From: Nymphaea colorata
Lineage: Eukaryota; Streptophyta; Magnoliopsida; Nymphaeales; Nymphaeaceae
DNA length: 64,000 nt
Reading direction: 5' to 3'
Assembly (NCBI RefSeq): GCF_008831285.2
Contig: NC_045141.1
Span: 374,001-438,000, forward strand
Shown: positions 35,101-47,100 of the stretch, piece after piece
Layout: the number at the start of each line of letters is the position of its first letter
How positions within the stretch are numbered: the first letter of the stretch is position 1
Notes under the pieces: generated by a model
Told to the model about the DNA's origin: nothing
What the model saw: the letters and a program-made list of their open reading frames with translations, nothing else
Databases searched by the model: none
Translations under genes and position numbers: made by a program

Positions 35101-38100
35101 CCAAGTGGTCAGCCACAGATTTGTGCTGCTATGACATCTAAAGATATGCTACATCAAGCACTACTGTCGGTATGTAAGTGGTTTTATGATGCATGTATTC
35201 CCTTTAATGCAACTAGTTCCTTTCAGTTCCAAGCCATGGCAGATGCAATTGCATCTATAGGCTTTGGATTCAAAATGCTATCATATCATCAGGTGAGGGG
35301 TAAATTTCTTCAAGCTATGGTGAAAGAAGTATCAGAACAGTGCGATCAGTTGAAATTATGTTGGAAGGAAGCATGTTGCTCCGGATAGATGGACTGATAC
35401 ATAGTCAAGAACACTTGTGAATTTTCTTGTTTATTGCCTTAAAGGTACAATGTTCTTGAAATCTCTTGACTTGTCTGATGTTCCTAAGATTGCTGAGATT
35501 TGTTCAATGTTTTTGATAATGTCATACAAAAAGTTGAACCTGCAAACATTGTACAGTTTATTACAGATAATGCTACAAATTATAGAGCTGCAGGGGATAT
35601 GTTATTTGAAAAGTATAGAACATTTTATTGGAGTCCATGTGTCACTCATTGTGTTAATCTAATGCTGCAAGATCTTAGTGAGATGCATGATATGAAATCA
35701 ACTGTTGACCAATGCCAAGAGATTACAAAATTTATCCATAATCATGCATATGTATTGAGTTTGATGAAAAAGTTTACAAAAGGAGTTGAATTAAGACGAC
35801 CTGCACAAACTAGATTTGTCACAAATGTATTGACTGCGCAGAGTATAATGAAACAAAGAACTCCGTTGAGGCAGATGTTCGCTAGTGAAGAATGGGCTGC
35901 ATATCCACATGCTCATAAAAGAAATTCTTCTTTAGTTGTGGATATTATATTTAATAACGAATTTTGGGAATCATGTGTGAAGCTATTGAAGGTTTGTGTT
36001 CCATTAGTTCAAGTTCTCCGGTTAGTTGACAGCGAGGATAGGCCTTCCATAGGGTACTTATATGAGGTTATGGATAAAGCAAAAGAGGCAATTCGAGACA
36101 ACTTGAAAGCGAAGAAAAAATTATATATGCCCATATGGAAGATTATATATAAAAGGTGGACTGGACAACTTCATCAACATTTTCGTGCAACAACTTACTA
36201 TCTAAATCCTGCAATTAGATTTTCTACTACATGGACATAGAAGTCACGCATGGTCTGTTAAATTGTATTTTAGTGTTAGTCGCAGATTGTAGACAACAAG
36301 ATGCTGTGCACAATGAGTTGGATCTTTATGATAGTTGTTTTGGGGACATGGGAGAACCTGGTGCCGTTCGAGCCAGGACAACCATGCGTCTAGGTAAATG
36401 CATAGAAATTTTTAATTTACTTTGCATTTGTTACATTTGATTCTTTTATGTTGTTTTAACTTTTACATGAAATTTGTTTTATTTTTGTTTAGATTTGTGG
36501 TGGAATAGGTTTGGGATTGATTGTCCAAACCTAGTACGTTTTGCAATTAAAGTCCTCAGCTAGACATGCAGTGCTAGTGGATGCGAAAGGAATTGGAGTG
36601 TTTTTCAACATATCCACAACAAGAAAAGGAATAGGCTCGAACATAAAAGGTTGAATGACATTGTCTTTGTTCGATATAATATGAGGTTGAAACATAGGTA
36701 ATATAGCTTAATATTTACATTTGATTATATATATATATTTATATATAATTATACATTAACAAGTTTTCTCCTATTTAACATAGATAATTACAAAAATCAT
36801 CAGCAAGGAAGCACACATCTCAGTTTGATCATATCAGGTTGGAAAACTTTGAAGATCTAGAGCCATGGATTGAGGAAGAACCAACTACAATATTTGATGA
36901 TGAAGATCTTCAATGCTTCAACCTTGAAGCTGAAGCAAGAGAATAATTTGTTGATGAAGGAGAGTCTGCTGGTGCTGAATATGTTGGTGAGGATCTTCAA
37001 ATTCATGAAGATGAAGATGAAGGAGAAGATGGAGATGAGGATGAGAATGGAGATGATGAAGATTATGAATGAGAGTCAAGAGTGCTTTCAATTTATATGT
37101 ATTGGCATTGAACATTTTCACAATTTCATTGTGATGAAATTTCATTTTAGAATGTTATTGTTATGAATTTTGATATCAATGAATGATGAACGCGTAACTT
37201 TATAGCAATAATAAGTCTATCATTATCTAAAACATGTTTTCTATGAAGAACTTATTATTTTTACTGATTTTTTTTCATTTTTTCCTGATTTATTATTATT
37301 ATTTTTTTAAAAAATATGATACAGTTACGATACGTTACGATATTTTACGATACGATGTATCTTAAAGCCCGATCGATACGGCTTACGATACGCTTTTTAC
37401 AAGATTGACCGATATAGTCCCTTAGAAACCAAACCACTCCTAATCCTCTTCCCCGTCACCAAGTCCTGCAAAACACAACGATTAGCATAAAAAAAAAGTT
37501 TGCAATTCAACTCCTTTGTAATCTTGCTAACTGATGAGATTCAAGGGAAGATGAGGAACATGCAGAGCATTGTAAACTAAGAACTTGTTTAAAAGTGAGA
37601 GACTTCATTTTCCGGCTACAGAGATAGAGGAACCATCGGCAAGAGAAACACGTTCCTTCCCTGACGAGAGCTTATACTCATGAAAAAACTTAGGATTGTT
37701 GGTCATGTGGTGGGTGGCACCATTGTCAACAATCCACTCCATACAAGAATTACCTTTTTCTCTTGAGATAGCAAGGGCGCAATTAACTCTCACATCATCA
37801 GATGCCTCTGCCTGACTAGTTTCAATTTGGCTTCTGTATGCACGAAGCTCACGATTCTGATCGGCAGAGATTGATGTTTTCCCCCCATAAGGATTAGTAA
37901 CATCAGAAATACTCTTCTTCCCACTAGAAGACCTTCCAACTCTATTCTTCTTTTGAGGGTGCAAATCCCAACAAAACTCCATGGTGTGACCAAGTTTCTT
38001 GCAGTGAGTACATTTCCGAGAGGGACGGGTAGCCCCTGTAGGAGCTTGACTAACAAGAGCAAACCTTTCATTATATGAGGTATGAGCCCCCCTTTTTTCT

Positions 38101-41100
38101 ATTATAACAAGGCGTATTTGCTCTTCAGCTTCAATACGAGAATAAACATCTTCAATGCTAAACATTTCTTCTAAATTAAGAATTTGACTCCTTATACCTT
38201 TGAAGTCATCATTTAGTCCTGCCAAGAGCAAAAACACCCTGTTCTTCCATTCCTTGGTCCAATGTCGCAGCTGCTCTTAGGGACAATTCCAAGTATGATC
38301 GGAGTAGTAGTAAAGTGCCTCCCATTTTGATTCCAATGCCGCATAAAAGTCTGCCACAGAAAGTCCTCCTTGCCGTAGGGCATAGACATCCTTCATCAGC
38401 TGATACACTTGAACATCCTTCTTTTTCTGGCCAGACATCTGTTCTAAAATAACCCACATATCTCTGGCAGTCCTCTTACGAAGAATGAAAGGTTGAATAT
38501 CGGAAGACACAGAGTTGACAATCCAAGTTTTGACTTGGTTCTCTTCAACACACCATGTATCCCGTGCTGGGCTAGTTTTAAGTGGTTCAGTCTTCTTCCC
38601 ATTGACATAAGCAATCCACCCCCGATCGACAATCCCCATATTGGTAGCAGCAGACCAACAAAGATAATTGTCCTTAGTGAGACGTATAGTAGTGACTTGA
38701 ACTGGAACATTTTCAGTTTTATAGACTCCGACATCTGCCTGGTTCGTACTAACAGTCGATGCATCTGATTCCGCCATCATAAGACAATAACTTTGAAAGC
38801 CAAGAGTATGAAAATGAAAGAACTGCCAGCAAAAGACAGACGGAGCACCAAAGGCAGTTAATTCTGCTTTCAACAGCAGCAACAACCTCACAAAGCTAGC
38901 ACTAAGGCCCCAACAAAATGAAGGTCACACCACAACAATGGCTGAAAAGACAACAATAGGCAGCGACAGTCGCAACGAAACAGAGGCAAAGCCAGAGACA
39001 GCGACAGCAACTGCATAGGCGACTGTGGCACAAGGCAGGAACGCCGGCTGCACAAGGATATAGTAGAAACAGGTGATAGCAGATGCGCAGCAGGGCAGGT
39101 TCCTCACACAGGTTGTTGGGCTCACCAGGGAACTCGGGAGACACCTCTCAAACAGCAGCAAAGATGGCTCGAGCAATAACAGACACCAGTTGCAGATAGT
39201 GCCAACGGCATAACACCATAGGCATTGGGCGACTGCTTCGGGGCGACTACAACAGACCCTAGATAAAGGCTCAGGTGGTCAGGCGAAGGGGCAAACTTCG
39301 TCGGGCATTGCCGCAGAGAGATTCCAAGCAATGTCAGACAAAGGGCGTCGAGTAGAGGAGTCTCATCCACAGCAATGGAATATGGTGCCGGCGACAGGGA
39401 TAAAAAGAGGAATGGAATGTCGGAAAACCTGATGGCAACTTCAACGTGTCGTTCTGGGAGGGTGGAACAATGGACAGAAGGATGGAGGCCAAGCGGATGA
39501 CACCGTGCAGCACAGGCAGACAACGAAGGCTTCCACGACAGGCAGGTTTCGGTAGTGACAGTGACGCAGAGATACGCTGCACCTGCTATGGCGTTGTTTG
39601 CTGCTCAGGCGAGAGATAGTTCGAGCGGCAACTGCCATAGTGTTGGCGGCAATGGCTGTTCTGAAGACGGCGGCTTAAGTGAAGACAACAGACAGTCAGG
39701 CGACAGTGGACAGACCGCTCGAGCGGAAGAGTCCCAACAAACAACAAATAACTTCGACAGTGGATGACTTCAATACAAAAAAACAAAAAACGGCAACAGC
39801 AGGCATTAGCTGAGGAGCAGGAACTTTACGGTAGTGCTCCACGGGAACTTCACCAGCTTCACGAGAACTTCACACCGACCATTTTTTTTCTTCAAAAAAT
39901 CGGCTTTGATACCATGCTGAATAATGAAATCACAAAACACAATCATAACGTGGAAAAACCTCAACACGAGGAAAAAACCACGATTAGAGGAGGATCCAAC
40001 GCTCACTAGCAGCTGGTCTCTCTCTCACTTAATTTTTATTCACACTTTAAAATTAGGGTTACAATGGCATAAATAGATCCCAACAGATTGGATTGGGTCC
40101 AGACCCAAACCCAGACTAAGACCCAAATAACAAAACACGTCAACAATATATACATATATATATATATATACGGTCAGCTGCACCCGCTTACCCGTGATTT
40201 TGAAATTTGGTCCGCACCCGCTCCCATGTGACATAGACTATTATGTATTGTTAGGTTTTTTTTGTTATATTGTCTTTTTTTAAGTACAGATGGATTAAAG
40301 TCTTCTTGTTGAATTACGTTCCTTCTTCTAGAGATAAGAATTTTTTTTTTCCGTATATTAGATTACATTTAATGAGTAATGCTAAACTTCTTCTATTGAT
40401 TTTGCATATATAATGAAGACAACAATTAATTTTTGATTGTTTAAGTTGATTATGCTTGTTATATTACTACTCTCCATATTTCAAATATTGCTCATAGTTA
40501 ATCAAAATATCTTGACATATTAACATAACTAAAAACAAAAAAATTGGTCACCTTTTTTGCCTAGGTGCTAGTCTCTGCCTCCTGGCGCCCAGGATAGGTT
40601 TCCTATCTTCTCATCTCTTGAACGGTGGGCGAGGTTTTATGCAACTGTTCTAGGTTAGCAGGTCTGGCTTCCTCAGACTAAAATCTCCTTGACAAGCCAT
40701 CAGCCACCAGGTTTTATATCTGATTTCAAAATTGTAACCCGTTAAGTTGCTGACATGTCTCGGCTTAACTCTCTTATGTTTACATCCATAGGAATGGATC
40801 TGTATACTTAACAGACCAGACCCAACCTGTCCACTATGGCTTGCGTGTATCAATGCTTCAAATAAAAAATTTAGTAGTTAGTAAGCAATCATCTTGTTGG
40901 TGCAAAGTCAAATCAGTTTCAGACCAAGTCAAAAGAGTTGTTCAGAGTCAAATGGAGTTTCAGCTCGGCTGAGTCAATCCGAGTTTCCACTGAGTGTAAC
41001 TGAGTCAGGCTGAGTCAAACTGAATCATGTAGTGTTTCAAGCATAAACAAGGTTGGCCCAATAAGGGACCGAGTTGACCCGACTCAATTGAGTTAGCAAG

Positions 41101-44100
41101 TCTTAAAACACTGATTCAACCTGTTAAAAATGGCCAAGAATATATTGGACTGACAATATCTGAATGTGTGGCAGTGGCTGATAATAAAGATTTCTTATAT
41201 TAACCATGATCTGAATTTATTTGTCTTGGCTTCTTTGGATTGCCAAAGCGTAAACATGTGAGTTCAAATTTTAGGACAGAAACAAAGAAATGACTCGGAA
41301 AATCTTTCTCTTAAAGAAGCTTTTGAAAGTGGTTGGAAACTTTATTTTTGAAACATGACTGAATTTGAAAAATGTTGTATTCAAATGGTAAGACCTGTGT
41401 CCTCCATGTGAAGTTCAGCCATTCTCGGCACCTTTATTAGGGTAATGAAACTAAAGGTCTAAAGCTAATGTTGGCTCGTTGTCTTTTGGCAAGTTTTATG
41501 AAAGGTTGGGAAACTAGAGGATTGGAAAAAAATAGTGAAAGAATACTTAAAAATGATGGGATGTGTTTGGATTCATAATCATATGTAGTCAGCCATCTTC
41601 CTCTATTGCCCTTAGTGTTCATCCTTAGTATTTTGGTAAAGTATTTGGAAACTTGATTTTTCTTGAAAATGGATTTGAGATTGGAAATTGATAAATTTGA
41701 TTTGTTGACAGTCCCTTATTTTGGAAATATTTGGAATTGTTTTGACGAAATTAGGGTAGTAAATTGACCTTGTTTTTTGGGTCAACTTTTCAACTGAGTG
41801 TTGAACACTGAAGCAACACTTGATTGGCAGCAACATGGTGACCTTTCTGATTGATGATTTCCCATTGCTTGTGTAGTGGTGAAAATGGTGTACATACAGC
41901 AGAACGGTAAATAAAAGCTAGGTTTTTTTTTTTTCCATAAAAATAGAGGAGTAGATTCAGTATTTAGAAACTTGAGTAAAAAGGCGAAAATTGTGATAGA
42001 AGGCAGAGGGTGAAGGCTGAAGGGATGCCTAGCAAATGGCCTTGAGTTGGTCTATTTATAGAAAAGAAGTGAAGCAACAAATAGTCTGGGCAGTATTTGC
42101 TATATTCTACAGTTAATCACTGTACTTGGAAAATTCTACTGAAATGGGACATGGTGTATTTTCCTGCAGATTTCCAGGCTATTTGCCACACTGTGCAAAT
42201 AATTCTCCATTGTCAAATTCATTCACGAAAATACCATATATTGTGTTTTTTGACTAGATGCAGGCTATTTGCTGTTCAGTATTTGCTAGCATCCAAAACC
42301 CTTCCCGGTATTTTCCCAATAAATTTCTTTCCTTGATTGGGTTCTAAACATTCACAAAAGTAGTATTTGCCAAACTAGGAGTAGTGTTCACTGCACTCTC
42401 CCAAGAGAATCATTTCTTAATTAGTTGTAGTTCCCTGTGCCTCTTACCTGTATTTCCCCGACTATGCATACTATTTTTTGTCTTTTCTAGATGACTCATG
42501 TTATGTATGTTGATGGGCTCGAGGTTGTTGGAGTTTTCCAACAAACTCAAGGACTTATTCCAAATTTATTCATGCCTATGTAACTTGGACATTGCATTTT
42601 GGGTGCCACATCCCCATCAACGGAACGTGGGTGCAGGTGGACTTGGATGCAGCTCCAACGTGCACCCAAGCGTGGTCAACTTGTGTCGGGTATGGTGAGC
42701 TGCACCCGACCAAAATTGTCCATTTTTGATGCACACTTGACTTGAGTAATAATGATGCATCACACTCAATTCAACAAAAAACTTAACAACAGCGAAAAGT
42801 AAACATAAAAAATTGAATAAAAAAACTTAAAGAAAACATAACATTGAGCAACATTATCGTCTTACAAAATTGATACAATAAATAATGCGTCTGAGTGAAG
42901 AAAATAAAAAGGGATTGTTTAAAATTTAAACTGGAGTTTGGAAGGCAAAGAGATGTGCGGACGCCGGAGAAAAATCTGATGTCTGAATAAGAATGTTGAT
43001 TGCCACAATAATAAAAAGGGGCTCAGCCACTGAAGAGAAACAGCCTGCAGTCTGCCGGAGTGGACTGTGCTAGAGACAATCTACCTGCCTTGCATTGGAT
43101 AAAGATTGAAGGTTCCGCCGGTTGTTGGAAGACAGCTAGCTGGTCTTAGGTTGGCGGAAAATGGTGAGAATCGCCGGTTGTTGGAAGAAACCACTTAAGT
43201 TTCTTTTAAATGATAAAAAATAAAAAAAAGACACATTTAGACTCGACGTAGGTTGACCGTACCCTACTCCTGTATATCAAAAATGGAAAATTTTGGTCTG
43301 GTGCTGCTGACCGCACCCGACACTTGTTGATTGTGCTCGGGTGCGTGTTGGAGCCACATCCGAGTCGACAACCACACCCATGTGGCGTCGACGTGAGTGC
43401 AACACCCAAAATGCAGCCTCTGTGTTACATAGGACTCAAGATGCGTTTTGGGGATAAAAATGACAAAAAATGGGGTGTTTACACAAGGTTAACTTTTGAC
43501 TTTTGATAGACTTTGGAATTTGAAAAAACAGGTTCTTTAATGCTGTAAAATGGAGCTAGTGTATAGGAGAATACTTCTCATAATGAAATCTTAACGAAAA
43601 CAATAATAATATTTAAAAGCATGAATATTTCGTGGAGATATGCTTTCATTTCATGTTGGCAGGAATCTGTAAAATTTCTTGAAATCTTGGATGCATATGC
43701 TTGGCAAAGTTACAGGAATGATATATTCTGTTGCTTATCATGTAGTTTGGAGAAGAGCGTCCTTATATTTCTGATCCAAAAACTGTCATGTTGCATTATC
43801 GTACATGCCTGAACACCCTAATTATGTTGGACTGTGGGAGTGTGAGAACTGAAAATAAAATCACAGAATCACATTTACCACTCTATATGACTTTCTCATC
43901 AATAGCCTTTGTCTTTAATGCCTGGAATGTACAAAAATTATTTGACTGTTTTCTTTCTCTTTTTTGCAGATATGGCCTCCAAAGAATATTAAAGATTCTT
44001 CATCTCGCCTTCATTTGAATTTGAAGGAATCAATGATCCAGGTGAACTCGAGTCGTTTCTCAACATGGCTTGAGTGCTTTAGATGTTTTGATTATTTTTC

Positions 44101-47100
44101 ATGTATCTGCTATTCAAATTGTGAAGTGTTGAAATTAGAAAGTTTGGCTTTAAGTGTGGTAGTCATTTGATTATTTAAAAGTTAGGGTTCTCTTTTGTCT
44201 TTTTACTATTTTAGTTGTCTTACTTTTGTAACAGCCACAACCGTGCCCTAATCTCTCTTTAAGTAGAGATTAGAGCACGATATGAATTGAATCACTTTTT
44301 CGTCTCTCTCTCTCTCTCTCTCTCTCCCACTCTCTCTCTCTCGTTCTCCCCCTTCTCCATCACGCAACATGGTTTCAGAGCCACTGCTGGCGTGATCTTC
44401 TCAGGCTGCTGCTAGCGTGATCTTCTCAGGCTGCTGGCGTGATCTTCTCTCGTCTTTCTTGCTGTATCTTCTCAGGCTGTTGGTTACGTGATCATCTCAG
44501 GTTGCTGCTGGCGTGATCACTGATTTCTCTCATCTTTCTTGCTGCGTGGAGGAGGACCTGATCTCGCCTATGTGGAAGGCGTGATCAGATCCTCAAGTGG
44601 AGTGTGTGGAGAAGGTTTTACGTGCTGTTCATGGATGCTGTTTAGAGTATTGAAGCAAAGTTGATATGTTGTTTGTGTGGCTGTGGTTTAAGGCATGATC
44701 AGAGGTTCTGGTGAAGCAGAATATATGCAGAATTATCTACGCAAGACGTGGACTTGCTGTTTGAGAGTTGAGGCAGAATATATGCAGAACTTATCTACGC
44801 AAGACGTGGACTTGCTGTTTGAGAGTTGAGGGGTTGGGAATAGAAGAAGCAGCGGCAGAATTTGTTAATAAGGTTGTGCTTTCAACAGAATATTTTCAGC
44901 AAGCTTTTCCTTTTTGTTCTTGTGTGCTTTCAGCAGAATATTTTCAGCAAGGTTTTCCTTTTTTTCTTGCTGTTCGGGGTTGTGAAAGAAGCTTGTGCAC
45001 ATTTCTTCGTTTTGTTCTTGACGTCTGCGTGAAGTTGCTGCATATTATTTTATCTTGGTATTCTCATTCTTAATTTTTTGCTGTGATTCATTATGGCTGA
45101 GAACCACAAATCAGAGGGTGGTAACGATCATAAAGGAGTTGGAAATCCCTTCTCCTATGGATCTACGGTTAAATTAGATGGACACAACTATGAACTGTGG
45201 TCCAGGTCCTTTATGTTGTCAGTCAGAGGACATCGAAAGAGACACATAATTGAAGAGGATGAGCCTGTTGACAAGTCAGGGAAGTACATAACCTGAGAAG
45301 AGGACGACAACATGGTTTTGTCTTGGATTATGAATAGCATCCAACCACAAATTGCTTCTACTATTACTTACTATACTACTGCGAAAGAGATGTGGGAATT
45401 CCTTAGACAGACATATTCACAAGATAAGAATGTGAGTAAAATCCTTCAACTTGAAGAAGAGTTGCAGAACCTCCGACAGGGAAATCAGGACTTATCACAA
45501 TACTTTGCAACAGTTAAAGCTACCTATGAACATCTGAAATTCTTGCGTCCTCCATGCAAATCTTGTTATAAGTCACACTTTGAACCTACTATGGTTGCAA
45601 AGTTTCTTGTTGGTCTCTCTCCTGAGTATGCTGCTGCTAATGATCAGATGTTCACTGGAAGTGAAATTCTTGATCTCTCTGATGCATACAACAGACTTAG
45701 CCGTCTGGCTATTAGCTTGTCTCAACCAGCTGGTGTGACGCCAGCTTCTGCTCTTGCTGTGGGGGGTGGTCGTGGTCATGGCACCACCTATAGTGCCAAA
45801 GGAAGAGGTATAGGTCGTGGAACTGGGGGTCGTGGGAGGTTCCAATGCACTTATTGTGGAAAGAGTGGACACTTAGAGGATCACTGTTGGGATAAACATG
45901 GTCGCCCATCCTCTTTGTCGCAGGGAAGAAATATGGTCACCAAACAGGGCAAGAGCCCTACTCACTCTTCTATGGGCTCTGCGCAGGCTGCCACTCCTAC
46001 AGTGGAGGACTCTTCGTCTAGTATAGCACCAGAGACAGTTACAGTTAGCATTGACAGAGTTAGAGTATGAGCAATTTTTAGCACACAAAGCATCACAGGC
46101 TTCAGCTTCCACAGCGTTGACTGATCGAGCCTTCTCAGCGGGTCCTTCCACGTCTGACTCAGGTACTTCGTGGATTATTGATTCAGGAGCATCGAGACAT
46201 TTCTGCAGTAGACATGGGTCTTTCACTACTTTGCATAGATTTCCCCAGGCACGTCATGTCAAAATTGCAGATGGTAGACTGTCACCCATATTGGGTTATG
46301 GAGATGTGAAGCTTTCTCAGTCTATGACTATTTCACGTCTTATATGCTCTTGAATTTTCATCTCATATACTCTCCGTTAAACAGTTGACTACTGATTTAC
46401 ACTGTCGCATTATTTTTGACCCTGGTTCATGCTCATTTCAGGACTTGCAAACTGGGAAGATGATTGGTAGCGGCTATGAGAAAGGGGGCATCTACATCCT
46501 GTCGGCTCCTATAGGTATTGCTGCTACCTCTTCTACATCAGAGCCTACATTCTTCCAGTAGCATCTTCGGCTTGGTCATCCTTCAGCACCCAAGCTCTAT
46601 GCTCTCCTATCTAATCTTTCAGTTCCAAAGTCTTTTCAGTGTGGGGCTTGTCAACTTGGCAAGCACACACGTAGTAGTTTTCCTTCGATTCTTAGTCCTT
46701 CAAGTCAAGGGTTATTTGATCTTCTTCATGTTGATGTATGGGGGCCTAGCAGGGTTGCTAGCCGAGCTAAGTTTAGGTACTTCCTTGTCGTTGTTGATGA
46801 TTATTCTCGAGTCAGTTGGGTATTCCTTTTGAAGAAAAGGTCTGAAGTAATTTGTATTCTCAAAAACTTGGTTATTGAAATAAAGACTCAATTTGGTTTT
46901 GTGGTTAAGTGTATTCCAACTGATAATGCTCTTGAGTTCAAATCATCTATCTTAATGACCTTTTATGCTGAAAATGATCTCTCTCCCCAATTTACATGTC
47001 TTTATACCTCACAACAGAATGGAGTTGCCAAACGAAAACGTAGGCAACTTCTAACTGTTGCTCGTACCCTAATGCTTTATAATCATGTACCTGCATACTT

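Larger units (their letters stand above)
31455..37407 (+). mobile_element. hAT E with GTATCGTA-rich ends
   Basis: The left end CAGTGTTGTACGTATCGTA pairs imperfectly with the right end (reverse complement CAATCTTGTAAAAAGCGTAT). Both subterminal regions carry many GTATCGTA/TACGATAC words. The flanking 8-bp duplication is ACTGATAT (31447-31454) against ACCGATAT (37408-37415), one mismatch. It encodes a BED finger, a DUF659-type transposase core and a hAT C-terminal dimerisation region, all broken. It is inserted in copia D and contains copia F. Confidence 0.9.
31009..40145 (-). mobile_element. Copia D, 3'-truncated and split by hAT E
   Basis: On the minus strand: 5' LTR 39915-40145, primer site 39902-39914, gag 38891-37950, protease 37800-37600, the hAT E insertion, then GAG-preintegrase and the start of the integrase core to about 31009. 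The flanking halves are collinear across hAT E (31447-31454 duplicated as 37408-37415). Everything downstream of the first integrase block is missing. Confidence 0.85.
22537..40236 (+). mobile_element. hAT A, host of a nested transposon cluster
   Basis: The left end CTATGTCACATAGGTACGGG and the reverse complement of the right end (CTATGTCACATGGGAGCGGG) agree at 21 of 25 positions over the first 25 bases. TGTATTGT stands directly before the left end (22529-22536) and recurs exactly at 40244-40251, 7 nt beyond the right terminal repeat. The directly adjacent 8 bases match only 5 of 8. A BED zinc-finger exon lies at 24739-24939 and continues at 30048. The transposase core is missing. The interior is occupied by copia B, copia C, hAT fragment G and copia D with its own inserts. 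Confidence 0.7.

Noticed and set aside
38902-39638. Several overlapping minus-strand frames rich in C, L and S
   Set aside because: They lie between the primer site and gag of copia D, overlap one another in all frames and look like leader sequence.
41090-41115. Possible hAT right end TCTTAAAACACTG
   Set aside because: No matching left end or 8-bp duplication was found, so no element is called.
43621-43812. 63-codon frame just before exon 5, as an extra exon
   Set aside because: Joining it would break the conserved transition from CPACSSP to IWPPK, and the known family has no segment here.
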